Source of the DNA: Constrictibacter sp. MBR-5
Lineage (GTDB): Bacteria; Pseudomonadota; Alphaproteobacteria; JAJUGE01
DNA length: 64,000 bases
Direction of reading: 5' to 3'
Assembly (NCBI RefSeq): GCF_040549485.1
Contig: NZ_JBEPTK010000002.1
Coordinates: 248,001 to 312,000, forward strand
Numbering within the stretch: the first letter of the stretch is position 1; every line of letters starts with the position of its first letter. The translations under genes and the position numbers were made by a program. Positions 1 to 8,033 of this stretch are shown here, piece by piece. The notes beneath the pieces are model-generated. The model had not been told where the DNA came from. It ran no database searches and worked only from the letters and a program-made list of their open reading frames with translations.

Positions 1-2
1 AT

Positions 3-1160
3 GTCGAGGAAGTGTGGCTCACCGTCACGCAGGGCGACGGTACCTTGTTGCTGCGGATGGAAGACTGCGACGACTGCACAGCGACGCGATTGTACTTCGA
101 CGGCGGCCCCAACCGGCGCGGCTACGCTGCCCATCTGAACGGGTGCCGCGGGTGCCGGATCACTAACAGCACCGCGATCAATCCCGACATGGGGTTCGTC
201 ATCATCGGCGGCGCGATCGGCGGGAACATCCGGCCGCCGGACGAGAGCTTCGGCAACATCATCGACCACTGCCACGTTCGGGGCCATAACGCGCACGCCT
301 TCGACATTAACGAGGCGTGCGGCAACGTCGTTTCGAACTGCACCGCTGCGGACTATGGCGGATCGCTCACACACTCTGCCTTCCAGGCCAAGCACTCGTC
401 TGTGGGCAATGAGGTACGCGGCAATGTCTTCGTCGGCTGCACTGCCACCAATGTTCCGGGCGCCTTCGGATGCCAGCAGGCAAACAAGACCGCGTTCATC
501 GGCTGCACCGGCATCAATATCGACAGGCTGATCTCCGGCAACGCCATGGATGAGAGCCAGATCATAGGCTGCGTCGGGTACAATGTAACGGTGGCCGGCA
601 TCCTTCTGCGGAGCGGCTCGCGGCGGAACAACATTTCTGGCGTTACGATGGAGTCCGGCGATGCGGCGCTGATCGGCATTTCGTTCGACAGCAGCTGCAA
701 CGAGAACACCGTCGATCAGGTGCAGATGATCGGCACCATGGCGAAGGCCATAGAGATCCATGCCAGCGCGAGCAACAACCGATTCGGTCCGCTGGTCCGC
801 GTCAACAGCGGCGTGATCGACGACGCTTCCGCTTCAACGATCTGGCCGGTGATCCTGACGACGCCGGTCATCGACCTGAGCGAGACCGAAACCGCCTACG
901 GCCCCTACATGGTCCGCGGCATGACGGTGGCAAAGGCGCGGTTCGTGGTGGTCGAGGCAATCACCGGTACGCCGCAGGTGCGCTGCGGCTGGATTGAGGA
1001 TGACGACGGCATCTGCGCCGATCAGATCGTTGCAGCGACCACCGTTCTTACGCAGGTAGCCCAGTCCGGCAACGTGCCCATGACGATGATGGGGAAATGC
1101 ACCACGGCGGGATCGGCCGGCAAGGGCTTCTTTCAGTATGAAGGGCTCGCGCGGTTGTGA
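3..1160 (+). CDS. Right-handed beta-helix protein, tail-spike-like (5' partial)
   Basis: The frame is open to the left edge (codons from base 3 read V-E-E-V-W-L), so the true start lies outside the window; the first usable start inside is GTG at 12. The protein is built of short repeated strands rich in Asn, Gly, Ser, Thr and regularly placed Cys (CxxC near the start, then GCxxxN- and CT-type turns), the usual look of a parallel beta-helix of the pectate-lyase/tail-spike class. The last ~110 residues lose this pattern and may be a separate C-terminal domain. Because it is followed by tiny ORFs, terminator hairpins and a tRNA 3' end, a phage tail spike or host-recognition protein is the likely role. 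No catalytic residues can be assigned. A free-standing polysaccharide lyase is the alternative. Confidence 0.6.
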   Translation, partial: VEEVWLTVTQGDGTLLLRMEDCDDCTATRLYFDGGPNRRGYAAHLNGCRGCRITNSTAINPDMGFVIIGGAIGGNIRPPDESFGNIIDHCHVRGHNAHAFDINEACGNVVSNCTAADYGGSLTHSAFQAKHSSVGNEVRGNVFVGCTATNVPGAFGCQQANKTAFIGCTGINIDRLISGNAMDESQIIGCVGYNVTVAGILLRSGSRRNNISGVTMESGDAALIGISFDSSCNENTVDQVQMIGTMAKAIEIHASASNNRFGPLVRVNSGVIDDASASTIWPVILTTPVIDLSETETAYGPYMVRGMTVAKARFVVVEAITGTPQVRCGWIEDDDGICADQIVAATTVLTQVAQSGNVPMTMMGKCTTAGSAGKGFFQYEGLARL

Positions 1161-1175
1161 TGGAAGTTCGGTCGC

Positions 1176-1373
1176 ATGCGCCCGTCGCACACGCCATTCT
1201 GTGGCGCCGGCCGGCGGGCATTCCCTCGACGCCTCGACGGCATCCTCATCGCCATGCGCGCCCTCGCCGAGAAGGTGGACGGGTGCGACGAGACGACCTC
1301 GCTGATCGTGCTCCTCGACCTCGCGACTGAGGTAGTGCGGGAGGCATATCCGTCGGAGGCGTCTGCCGGCTGA
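1176..1373 (+). CDS. Small hypothetical protein next to the tail-spike gene
   Basis: A 65-codon ORF whose second half (from Met27, ATG at 1254) looks like real protein: acidic and hydrophobic positions alternate through a likely helix (LIVLLDLATEVV). The first 26 residues are Arg/Pro-rich and look less coding. A GGAAG at 1162-1166 sits 9 bases before the ATG at 1176, but the internal ATG at 1254 is an alternative start. Another frame opens with ATG at 1160, overlapping the tail-gene stop. No family recognised; a phage accessory protein is plausible from position only. Confidence 0.3.
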   Translation: MRPSHTPFCGAGRRAFPRRLDGILIAMRALAEKVDGCDETTSLIVLLDLATEVVREAYPSEASAG

Positions 1374-1463
1374 TCGTCCCGTCGCTCCGGGAACCTGTTG
1401 TCGCCTGACCGGTTCTCGGAAGGACGCGCCTGCCCGTCGGTGCGTCATGCTCCGTTTAAACTG

Positions 1464-1501
1464 GCCGCCCGGTGCATCCCCTCGCCGGGCGGTCCTTTTT
1501 T
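1464..1501 (+). terminator. Rho-independent terminator
   Basis: Inverted repeat CCGCCCGG (1465-1472) / CCGGGCGG (1485-1492) followed by CC and a run of six T (1496-1501). It lies downstream of the tail-spike and 65-codon ORFs and probably ends that transcript. Confidence 0.7.
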
Positions 1502-1504
1502 CCG

Positions 1505-1533
1505 GCCCCGCTGGCACTGCTGGCGGGGCTTTC
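1505..1533 (+). terminator. Second hairpin, weak terminator
   Basis: Perfect 7-bp arms GCCCCGC (1505-1511) and GCGGGGC (1523-1529) with only TTTC after it. It directly follows the previous terminator and is nearly the same stem as the hairpin at 1779, so the two bracket the 57-residue ORF. Confidence 0.45.
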
Positions 1534-1586
1534 ATGCGTCCGCGTGTGAGGCATCGTGCGGCCACAACCGCATGGAGGGGTGCGAC

Positions 1587-1760
1587 ATGGCCGACGATTT
1601 TGACGACGCTGCGAGAAACGACGCCGCGCACGTGAACGCGCTGGCAGCCGTGGAGGCGTTCGGGAGAATGAGCCCGGAGGAACAACGGCAGTTCGAGGCG
1701 GAGCTAGTCGCGAGGGCGCGGGCGGAAGGATGGTACCCCGGATCGCGCACAACCCACTGA
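1587..1760 (+). CDS. Small acidic hypothetical protein (57 aa)
   Basis: Start ATG at 1587 is chosen because GGAGGGG (1574-1580) lies 6 bases upstream; an ATG at 1572 in the same frame would leave the ribosome site inside the gene. The product is charged and helical: an acidic N-terminus (MADDFDDAARNDAAH) and a helix with MSPEEQRQFEAEL, ending GWYPGSRTTH. No signal peptide or membrane segment. It is a single-gene unit between two similar hairpins at 1505 and 1779. I do not recognise the family; the compact, well-signalled layout and location suggest a phage or island accessory gene. Confidence 0.5.
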   Translation: MADDFDDAARNDAAHVNALAAVEAFGRMSPEEQRQFEAELVARARAEGWYPGSRTTH

Positions 1761-1778
1761 CGCCGGAGCCGATGCGAG

Positions 1779-1810
1779 CCCCGCTGCCGTGACAGGTGGC
1801 GGGGTTTTTT
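1779..1810 (+). terminator. Rho-independent terminator after the 57-aa ORF
   Basis: Arms CCCCGC (1779-1784) and GCGGGG (1799-1804) with a 14-base loop and six T at 1805-1810. It ends the 57-residue ORF transcript and separates the phage-like block from the tRNA. Confidence 0.75.
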
Positions 1811-1904
1811 CGTGTCGCACGTCATGTTGCAGGCGAGGGGTACCGCGGTGGTACCTGAGAGGTTTTTGTCTGCTGCCAGATATGCCCTAAGTGCTTGATT
1901 TACT

Positions 1905-1980
1905 TGGTGAGCGCGCTGGGACTCGAACCCAGGACCCACGGATTAAAAGTCCGTTGCTCTACCGACTGAGCTACGCGCTC
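1905..1980 (-). tRNA. tRNA-Lys (anticodon UUU)
   Basis: On the minus strand the gene reads GAGCGCGTAGCTCAG at its 5' end, has a 7-bp acceptor stem (1974-1980 with 1909-1915), an anticodon loop CTTTTAA giving UUU, a T arm with GGTTCGAGTCC, and an encoded CCA (1905-1907) after discriminator A. Its 3' end faces the phage-like genes on the left, the usual geometry when an integrase uses a tRNA 3' end as attachment site. Confidence 0.96.
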
Positions 1981-2056
1981 GCCCTGTGGGCGGGGCGGAC
2001 AATAGGGGGGGGGGCGGCTCGGGTCAACTTCGGGGTCGCGTGCGGCGTCCCGGCAG

Positions 2057-2602
2057 TCAGTAAGCCTTGGAGGCGGCGCCGGCGAGGACCTTTTCGCCCT
2101 GGGCGTAGCGGGCGAGGAGCCGCTTGGCGACGCCTTCGGATACGAAGTGGGAGATGTCGCCGCCGAGCGCGCCGATCTCCTTCACGAAGCGCGACGAGAT
2201 GAAGTGGTACTTGTCCGACGCCATCAGGAAGGCGATTTCGATCGACGGGTCGAGCTTGCGATTCATGCTCGCCATCTGGAACTCGTATTCGAAGTCCGAC
2301 ACGGCGCGCAGGCCGCGCACGATGGCCGTGACGCCGTTGCGCTTGGCATAGTCGATCAGCAGGCCGTCGAAGGTGCGGACCACGACGCGCTTGGCCGTCT
2401 CGGCGTCGGTCGCCGAGTCGACCTCCTCGCGGACCATCGCCATCCGGTCCTCGATGGGAAAGAGCGGCCCCTTGCCGGCATTGACCGCGACGCCGACGAT
2501 CAGCGTGTCGACGATGCGGGTGCCGCGCAGGATGATGTCCATGTGGCCGTTGGTGATCGGGTCGAACGTGCCCGGATAGAGGCCTACGCGCTCCTTGCTC
2601 AT
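2057..2602 (-). CDS. coaD: Phosphopantetheine adenylyltransferase
   Basis: Catalyses transfer of AMP from ATP to 4'-phosphopantetheine, the penultimate step of coenzyme A synthesis, in the cytoplasm. The N-terminus carries the nucleotidyltransferase signature YPGTFDPITNGH, with the T-x-G-H motif at residues 17-20; RGLRAVSDFEYEFQMASMNR and the HFISSRFVKEI segment are typical of bacterial CoaD. At 181 residues it is slightly longer than the usual ~160, the excess being a basic C-terminal tail. It lies 50 bases downstream of gyrA on the same strand and may be co-transcribed with it. The panB-panC genes of the same pathway are at the other end of this window. Confidence 0.96.
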   Translation of the reverse strand: MSKERVGLYPGTFDPITNGHMDIILRGTRIVDTLIVGVAVNAGKGPLFPIEDRMAMVREEVDSATDAETAKRVVVRTFDGLLIDYAKRNGVTAIVRGLRAVSDFEYEFQMASMNRKLDPSIEIAFLMASDKYHFISSRFVKEIGALGGDISHFVSEGVAKRLLARYAQGEKVLAGAASKAY

Positions 2603-2652
2603 CGACTTCCTTCCCTCGTTTCTTCTCCGCCCGGACCGTTGCCGGCCGGTGC

Positions 2653-5484
2653 TCAGGTTTCGCCGCTCTCCGGCGCCTCGTCCTCGCCGGCCCCGCCGTC
2701 CATCGGCAGCTGGGTCGGGGCGGCGGCTTCGCCCGCCGCCGCGGCCGCCGCGGCATCCTCGGCCGCCGCCTCGGCGTCCTCGGCGAGCCGCGTGACCGAC
2801 ACGACCTTCTCGCCCTCGGCGACATGGAAGATGCGCACGCCGCGCGTGCTGCGCCGGGCGATGCGGATGTCGCCGACGCCGACGCGGATCAACTGGCCGC
2901 CGTTGGTGACCAGGACGAGTTCGTCGCGCTCGCCGACCGGGAAGGCGGCGGCGACGCTGTTGTCCTCGGAGCCCAGGTCCATCAGGACGATGCCCTTCCC
3001 GCCGCGGCGCGTCACCCGGTAATCGTACGCCGACGTCCGCTTGCCGAGGCCGTTGGCGGCGATGGTGAGGATGATGTCTTCGCTCGCTGCCATCTCGGCA
3101 TAGCGCTCTTCGGTGAGCAGCAGCGGGGCGCCGCTCTCCTCGCCCGGCTCTTCGCCCGGTGCCTCGACCGCTCCCTCGGCCGTGCCCTCCGGCGCATCGG
3201 CGGCGCGGCGGCGGGCCGCCGCCATCCGAATGAAGGCGTCGCGCTCCTCGGGGGCGAATTCGGCCGACTGCAGGATGGTCATCGAGATCACCCGGTCGCC
3301 CTCTTCCAGGGCGATGCCCCGGATTCCGCTCGACGTGCGGCCCATGAAGACCCGGACCTCGTCGACGGGGAAGCGGATGCAGCGCGCTTTCGCCGTGGCG
3401 AGCAGCACGTGGTCCGCCTCGCTGCAGGTCGCGACGCCGACGAGGCTGTCGCCCTCGTCGAGCTTCATCGCGATCTTGCCGTTCACGTTGATGCTGACGA
3501 AGTCGGAGAGCTTGTTGCGGCGAACGTTGCCGTTCGCCGTGGCGAACATGACGTGCCAGTCGCCCCAGCGTTCCTCGTCCTCCGGCATCGGCATGATGGT
3601 GGTGATCGTCTCGCCGGGCGAGAGCGGCAGCAGGTTCACCATCGCCTTGCCGCGCGCCGTCGGCGTGCCGATCGGCAGGCGGTAGACCTTCAGCTTGTAG
3701 GCGATGCCGTTCGAGGAGAAGAACAGTATCGGCGTATGCGTGTTGGCGACGAAGACCTGGCGGACGAAATCCTCCTCGCGGGTCGCCATGCCGGCGCGGC
3801 CCTTGCCGCCGCGGCGCTGGGCCCGGTAGGTCGACAGCGGCACGCGCTTCACATAGCCGGTCTGGCTGACCGTGACGACCATGTCCTCCGAGGCGATAAG
3901 GTCCTCGATGTCCTGGTTGAAGTCGCCGTCCTCGATGACCGTGCGGCGGGGATCGGCGAAGCGGTCGCGAACCGCCACGAGTTCCTCGCGCAGGACCTTG
4001 TACAGCGTTTCCCGCGAGCGGAGGATCTCGAGCAGGCCCTCGATCGTGTCGACCGTCTCCTTCAGGTCCTGGGCGATCTTCTCGCGCTCGAGGCCGGTGA
4101 GGCGGTGCAGGCGCAGGTCGAGGATGGCGCGGGCCTGCTCCTCGGACATGGTGTAGTCGTTGCCGTCGAAGGCGCCGCCAGGCTCGCCGACCAGGGCGAT
4201 CAGGGGCGCCAGGTCGAGGGCGGGCCAGCTGCGGCCGGTCAGGGCGGCACGCGCCTCCGCGGGGTCGCCGGCGCGCCGGATGGTGGCGATCACCTCGTCC
4301 AGGTTGGCGACCGCGACGGCGAGGCCGATCAGGGTATGCGCCCGCGCCCGCGCCTTGCCGAGACGGAAGACGGTGCGTCGGGTGATCACCTCCTCGCGGA
4401 AGGCGACGAACGCCGCCAGCATGTCGCGGAGCGGCAGCATCTCGGGGCGGCCGCCGTTGAGGGCGAGGGCGTTGACGCCGAAGCTCGTCTGCAGCGGCGT
4501 GAAACGGTAGAGCTGGTTCAGCACCACGTCGGACTGGGCGTCGCGCTTCAGCTCGATCACGACGCGGATGCCGTGCCGGTCGGACTCGTCGCGCAGCTCC
4601 GAGATGCCGTCGATCAGCTTCAGCGCCACCACTTCGGCGATGCGCTCGACCATCCGGGCCTTGTTGACCTGATACGGCACCTCCGTGACGATGATCGCCT
4701 CGCGGTCGCGCGCCATCGTCTCGATCGCCGTCTTGGCGCGCATCATGATGCTGCCGCGGCCGGTCGCGTAGGCCTGCCGGATGCCGCCGCGGCCGACGAT
4801 GATGCCGCCCGTCGGGAAGTCCGGGCCGGGCACGATCTCCAGCAGTTCCTCGACCGTGATGCCCGGGTTGTCAATATAGGCCAGCGTGGCGTCGACCACC
4901 TCGCCGAGATTGTGCGGCGGGATGTTCGTCGCCATGCCGACGGCGATGCCGCCGGCGCCGTTGACCAGCAGGTTCGGGAACTGCGCCGGAAGAACCGTCG
5001 GCTCGCTCTCGGACTCGTCGTAGTTCGGCTGGAAGTCGACGGTGTTCTCGTCGATGCCGGCGAGCAACGCCTCGGCGGACCGCGCGAGGCGCGCCTCGGT
5101 GTAGCGCATGGCCGCCGGCCGGTCGCCGTCCATCGAGCCGAAATTGCCCTGGCCGGTGACCAGGGGCAGGCGCATGGAGAAATCCTGCGCCATGCGGACC
5201 ATGGCGTCGTAGATCGCCGAATCGCCGTGCGGATGATACTTGCCCATCACGTCGCCGACGACGCGGGCCGACTTGCGGAAGGGCTTCGCCCAGTCGTAGC
5301 CGCCCTCCAGCATCGCGTAGAGGATGCGGCGATGTACAGGCTTCAGACCGTCGCGGACGTCGGGCAGCGCGCGGGACACGATCACGCTCATCGCGTAATC
5401 GAGGTAGGAGCGCTGCATCTCCTCCTCGATCGTGACCGGCTTGATGTCCTGCGGATCGATGGGGGTAGGGGGCGTCTCGCTCAA
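2653..5484 (-). CDS. gyrA: DNA gyrase subunit A
   Basis: Breakage-reunion subunit of the gyrase A2B2 complex, which introduces negative supercoils. TTG at 5484 gives the family N-terminus ([22 protein letters not shown]); the open frame reaches 5550 (another TTG) but adds only 22 unlike residues. The catalytic Tyr is Y128 ([10 protein letters not shown]). The quinolone region reads HGDSAIYD, with Ser89 and Asp93 at the positions of E. coli S83 and D87, so no target-site resistance is visible. The GyrA box QRRGGKG is present in the C-terminal pinwheel. Length is 943 aa versus ~875 in E. coli; the excess is a Glu/Gly/Pro-rich insert between blades and a long Ala/Asp/Glu tail. The partner gyrB is at 32180. 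Confidence 0.97.
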   Translation of the reverse strand: MSETPPTPIDPQDIKPVTIEEEMQRSYLDYAMSVIVSRALPDVRDGLKPVHRRILYAMLEGGYDWAKPFRKSARVVGDVMGKYHPHGDSAIYDAMVRMAQDFSMRLPLVTGQGNFGSMDGDRPAAMRYTEARLARSAEALLAGIDENTVDFQPNYDESESEPTVLPAQFPNLLVNGAGGIAVGMATNIPPHNLGEVVDATLAYIDNPGITVEELLEIVPGPDFPTGGIIVGRGGIRQAYATGRGSIMMRAKTAIETMARDREAIIVTEVPYQVNKARMVERIAEVVALKLIDGISELRDESDRHGIRVVIELKRDAQSDVVLNQLYRFTPLQTSFGVNALALNGGRPEMLPLRDMLAAFVAFREEVITRRTVFRLGKARARAHTLIGLAVAVANLDEVIATIRRAGDPAEARAALTGRSWPALDLAPLIALVGEPGGAFDGNDYTMSEEQARAILDLRLHRLTGLEREKIAQDLKETVDTIEGLLEILRSRETLYKVLREELVAVRDRFADPRRTVIEDGDFNQDIEDLIASEDMVVTVSQTGYVKRVPLSTYRAQRRGGKGRAGMATREEDFVRQVFVANTHTPILFFSSNGIAYKLKVYRLPIGTPTARGKAMVNLLPLSPGETITTIMPMPEDEERWGDWHVMFATANGNVRRNKLSDFVSINVNGKIAMKLDEGDSLVGVATCSEADHVLLATAKARCIRFPVDEVRVFMGRTSSGIRGIALEEGDRVISMTILQSAEFAPEERDAFIRMAAARRRAADAPEGTAEGAVEAPGEEPGEESGAPLLLTEERYAEMAASEDIILTIAANGLGKRTSAYDYRVTRRGGKGIVLMDLGSEDNSVAAAFPVGERDELVLVTNGGQLIRVGVGDIRIARRSTRGVRIFHVAEGEKVVSVTRLAEDAEAAAEDAAAAAAAGEAAAPTQLPMDGGAGEDEAPESGET

Positions 5485-5658
5485 GCTCTGTGTCCCGGCC
5501 CTGCTGCGGTCGCCTCCGTTACGGGCGGCGTGGTCCGCAGTCCGGCCCAATTGTTTCGGTGTCGGTGCCGCGACGGCCCGTCAGATGGCGACCATGGCCG
5601 GCCCGGCAGCGCCGGACAATAAGGTGGTGCGTCTAGTAGCAGATATCACGCCTCCGGG

Positions 5659-5680
5659 AAACGCCGCTCCGGGGCGGCGC
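5659..5680 (-). terminator. Possible terminator after ssb
   Basis: Read on the minus strand, CGCCGC / GCGGCG arms (5662-5679) are followed by only three T (5659-5661), so termination would be weak. It lies between the ssb stop and gyrA, which run in the same direction. Confidence 0.3.
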
Positions 5681-5712
5681 GGTACCCGTGCCGGCTCGGA
5701 ACGCCACCCGGC

Positions 5713-6249
5713 TCAGAACGGGATGTCGTCGTCCAGGTCGGCCGGCGGGGGCGTGCGGCCGCTGGCGGGACGGCTGCCGCCGCCGAAGGAGGACTCGCCG
5801 CCGAAGCCACCACCGCCACCACCGCCGCCGCCACTGTATCCGCCACGGTCGGGCTCGTAGCCGGACCCGCCTTCGCCGGCGCCGCCAGGGCCGCCGGCGC
5901 GGCTGTCGAGGATGGTCAGTTCGCCGCGGAAGCGGGAGAGCACCACCTCGGTGGTGAACTTCTCGACGCCCGACTGGTCCTGCCACTTCCGGGTCTGAAG
6001 CTGGCCTTCGACATAAACCTTGGAGCCCTTCTTCAGGAAGCGCTCGGCGATGTCGGCGAGGTTCGGGTTGAAGATCACCACCCGGTGCCACTCCGTCCGC
6101 TCGCGCCGCTCGCCGGAGGCCTTGTCGCGCCAGTTCTCCGACGTCGCGAGGTTCAGCTGGGCGACCTTCTCGCCGCTCTGCAGGTGCCGGATCTCGGGAT
6201 CGCGCCCGAGATTGCCGACGAGAATGACCTTGTTGACGCTGCCTGCCAT
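5713..6249 (-). CDS. ssb: Single-stranded DNA-binding protein
   Basis: Binds and protects single-stranded DNA in replication, repair and recombination. Residues 1-~115 form the OB fold ([62 protein letters not shown]). A Gly-rich linker with a run of nine or more Gly follows, then the acidic partner-binding tip DLDDDIPF, which recruits other replication and repair proteins. Length of 178 aa is normal. It is divergent from the XRE regulator at 6383 and upstream of gyrA on the same strand, part of the replication-rich block. In many proteobacteria ssb is paired with uvrA; uvrA is not adjacent here. Confidence 0.97.
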   Translation of the reverse strand: MAGSVNKVILVGNLGRDPEIRHLQSGEKVAQLNLATSENWRDKASGERRERTEWHRVVIFNPNLADIAERFLKKGSKVYVEGQLQTRKWQDQSGVEKFTTEVVLSRFRGELTILDSRAGGPGGAGEGGSGYEPDRGGYSGGGGGGGGGFGGESSFGGGSRPASGRTPPPADLDDDIPF

Positions 6250-6348
6250 GGGAACCCGCGAGAGGAGATGTGATGGGAGCGAGGCAGGTTACACCGCCGC
6301 GGCTGCGCTGGCCATGACGGGTTTCCCACAAGGGGCGCAGGCGCCGGC

Positions 6349-6376
6349 TTGATTCCATTATAGTGGAATATATGAT
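6349..6376 (+). promoter_or_regulatory. Promoter with palindromic operator; transcript probably leaderless
   Basis: TTGATT (6349-6354) and TATGAT (6371-6376) are separated by 16 bases, a good sigma-70-type pair. The spacer holds the inverted repeat ATTCCA-N6-TGGAAT (6352-6369), whose centre TATA also matches its own complement. A transcript from this -10 would begin about at the ATG at 6383, and no Shine-Dalgarno is visible before that ATG. The operator position fits repression by the downstream XRE protein. Confidence 0.55.
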
Positions 6377-6382
6377 GCAGAT

Positions 6383-6964
6383 ATGAGTATGGATGCCTTG
6401 GACATCGACGACCGGCTGGGCGCGCGCATTCGGGCGCTGCGGGCGGAGCGCGGACTGACGCTCGACGCGCTCTCGGCTGCCGCCGAGGTGAGCCGGGCGA
6501 TGCTCTCCCGGATCGAGCGGGGCGAGTCGAGCCCCACGGCGCAACTGCTCAACAGGATCTGCGGCGGTCTCGGGGTGACGCTGTCGGCCCTGTTCGCGGC
6601 GGCGGAGGCGGCCGGCCGGCCGCTCGTCAGGCGGGCGGAGCAGCAGGTGTGGCGGGATCCCGGTTCGGGGTACGTGCGGCGCAACGTCTCGCCGCCTGGT
6701 ACCGGCTCCGCCGCGGAGCTCGCCGAGATAGAGCTTCCGCCGGGCGCCTGCGTCGGTTTCGAGAACCGACGCGTCGCCGGCACGGACCAGCACGTCTGGG
6801 CGCTCGACGGCGCGCTGGAGGTGGAACTCGGTTCCGACGCCTACAGGCTGGAAAGCGGCGATTGTCTTTTCATGCGCTTCGACCGTCCCGTCCTTTTCCG
6901 CAATCCGACGCGGCGGCCCGTGCGCTATGCCGTCGTCATCAGCCATGGAGCCGTGCGGCCATGA
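6383..6964 (+). CDS. XRE-family regulator with C-terminal cupin domain
   Basis: Residues ~10-68 are a helix-turn-helix of the XRE/HipB type (IRALRAERGLTLDALSAAAEVSRAMLSRIERGESSPT), followed by a cupin-2 barrel in the C-terminal half (DQHVWALDGALEVELG, LESGDCLFM). This pairing is common in one-component regulators that sense a small ligand in the cupin pocket. The gene overlaps the following acetyltransferase by ATGA, so the two are translated as a unit. A palindrome lies within its own promoter, suggesting autoregulation. The nearest well-known relatives often control amino-acid, polyamine or drug-export genes next to them; here the co-regulated partner is the acetyltransferase. Ligand unknown. 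Confidence 0.88.
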   Translation: MSMDALDIDDRLGARIRALRAERGLTLDALSAAAEVSRAMLSRIERGESSPTAQLLNRICGGLGVTLSALFAAAEAAGRPLVRRAEQQVWRDPGSGYVRRNVSPPGTGSAAELAEIELPPGACVGFENRRVAGTDQHVWALDGALEVELGSDAYRLESGDCLFMRFDRPVLFRNPTRRPVRYAVVISHGAVRP

Positions 6965-7506
6965 CTCTTTCGTCCGACATCACCATCCGCACCCTCAATG
7001 CCGTGGAGGCCGAGGCGCGCCTCGGCGAGCTTGCCGACATCCTGGTGGACGCGGTGGTGCACGGTGCGTCGGTCAACTTCATGGCCGGGTTCGCGCACGA
7101 CGAAGGCCGCGCCTTCTGGGCGAGGCAGCTGCCGTCGATCGCCGAAGGCATGACGCACCTCCACGTCGGCGAGGCCGAAGGCCGGCTGATCGGCACGGCG
7201 CTGCTGATGTATGCGCATCAGCCCAACGCGCCGCACCGGGCCGACGTGGGCAAGATGCTGGTGCATTCGTCGGCGCGCCGCCGCGGCCTCGGCCGCCGGC
7301 TCCTCAGCGCGGTGGAGGCCGCCGCCGCGGCGGCCGGCCGGACCCTGCTGCTGCTCGACACCGAGAGCGGCAGTGCCGGCGACAGGCTGTACCGCAGCTG
7401 CGGCTGGATCGAGGTGGGCCGCGTGCCCGACCATGCCTTCCGGCCCGACGGCCGGTTGGCGGAGACCACGATGTTCTACAAGCGGGTGGGGGCGGCGGCA
7501 GGCTGA
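6961..7506 (+). CDS. GNAT-family N-acetyltransferase
   Basis: Acetyl-CoA-dependent acetyltransferase of the GNAT fold. The acetyl-CoA-binding core is visible as VGKMLVHSSARRRGLGRRLLSAVEAAA (R-x-x-G-x-G/R pattern), followed by LLLDTESGSAGDRLYRSCGWIEVGRVPDHAF, the usual beta-bulge and final strand. The substrate cannot be told; the D-T-E-S-G-S segment and overall length (181 aa) resemble enzymes acting on small amines or antibiotics. It starts inside the stop of the regulator gene (ATGA at 6961-6964), so expression is coupled to that protein. No terminator is obvious before the AT-rich gap. Confidence 0.88.
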   Translation: MTLSSDITIRTLNAVEAEARLGELADILVDAVVHGASVNFMAGFAHDEGRAFWARQLPSIAEGMTHLHVGEAEGRLIGTALLMYAHQPNAPHRADVGKMLVHSSARRRGLGRRLLSAVEAAAAAAGRTLLLLDTESGSAGDRLYRSCGWIEVGRVPDHAFRPDGRLAETTMFYKRVGAAAG

Positions 7507-7532
7507 CGTCGCGGCCGGCGGAGAGCCCCGCG

Positions 7533-7619
7533 ATGCTCGTGCAGTCTGCCAAATACGCAATTTTAGCAATAATCAAAACAGTCTTTATCGAAAATATTCG
7601 TAAATGTAAATCTAAGTAA
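7533..7619 (+). CDS. Possible 28-residue hydrophobic/cationic peptide
   Basis: GGAGAG (7520-7525) is 7 bases before ATG 7533. The peptide has a hydrophobic stretch (YAILAIIKTVFI) and a basic tail (RKCKSK). The codons are AT-rich, unlike every neighbour, because the ORF lies in a ~130-base AT-rich patch. Leader peptide, membrane toxin or chance are all possible; nothing homologous is recognised. Confidence 0.2.
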   Translation: MLVQSAKYAILAIIKTVFIENIRKCKSK

Positions 7620-7628
7620 TTCGACCTG

Positions 7629-7643
7629 TTTACTCTCGTTTAA
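7629..7643 (+). promoter_or_regulatory. CtrA-like box upstream of the small exported protein
   Basis: TTTA-N7-TTAA differs by one base from the CtrA consensus TTAA-N7-TTAA. It lies 64 bases before the ATG at 7708. The patch is AT-rich, so a chance match is more likely than elsewhere in this genome. Confidence 0.3.
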
Positions 7644-7707
7644 GATTTTTCGATCAATATTCGTCTCGACGCGGCTGATGAACCCGGCCGGAACGAGGAG
7701 ACGAGAC

Positions 7708-7908
7708 ATGCACTACGTCGCGATGATGTTCACCGTCGCCGCCCTGTCCCTGGGCATGAGCGGCAAGTTCGACAGCGCCTACGACGCGGCGTCGCGCGGC
7801 GAGTTCGGGACGGCGGCGGTCGAACTCGCGTCCTCGGTTCATCGTGCCTTCGAGGAACAGGACACCACGAAGCAGGAGCGCCTGGCCTACGAACGTTCCT
7901 GGCGCTGA
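7708..7908 (+). CDS. Small protein with hydrophobic N-terminus (family A, copy 1)
   Basis: A 66-residue protein starting MHYVAMMFTVAALSLGM, with GAGGAG just upstream of the ATG. The N-terminal ~17 residues are hydrophobic and could be a signal or anchor; the rest is a charged helix (SAYDAASRGEFGTAAVELASSVHRAFEEQD). It aligns with the 70-residue protein at 58223: shared MHYV-MM, Ala-rich core, GM, AY--A--GE---AA and a following charged helix. The two genes lie 50 kb apart in this window, both as single-gene units with a TTAA-type box about 65-75 bases upstream. No described family is recognised. Confidence 0.65.
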   Translation: MHYVAMMFTVAALSLGMSGKFDSAYDAASRGEFGTAAVELASSVHRAFEEQDTTKQERLAYERSWR

Positions 7909-7969
7909 CCGGCGGGGTGACGCGAGGCCGCGGTGCGGCCGTCGCGGGGCATGCCGGCGCGCTCCATCC

Positions 7970-7998
7970 TTGACTGCGCGCTCGGGCATACCTATACA
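7970..7998 (+). promoter_or_regulatory. Sigma-70-type promoter of rpsT
   Basis: TTGACT (7970-7975) and TATACA (7993-7998) are separated by exactly 17 bases, 36 bases before the rpsT ATG. It is the best housekeeping promoter match I found in the window. Confidence 0.75.
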
Positions 7999-8033
7999 CC
8001 ACGCCTCGCTTTTGTGATCGAGGCATCTGACTC

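Noticed and set aside
1981-2056. Run of ten G upstream of tRNA-Lys as a phase-variation tract
   Set aside because: It is not inside or at the promoter spacing of a recognised gene, so no switching target is apparent.
2824-5622. A 932-codon open frame on the plus strand opposite gyrA
   Set aside because: It mirrors GC-rich third-position bias of gyrA; the product is His/Arg/Ala/Asp-rich with no recognisable fold, whereas gyrA is unmistakable.
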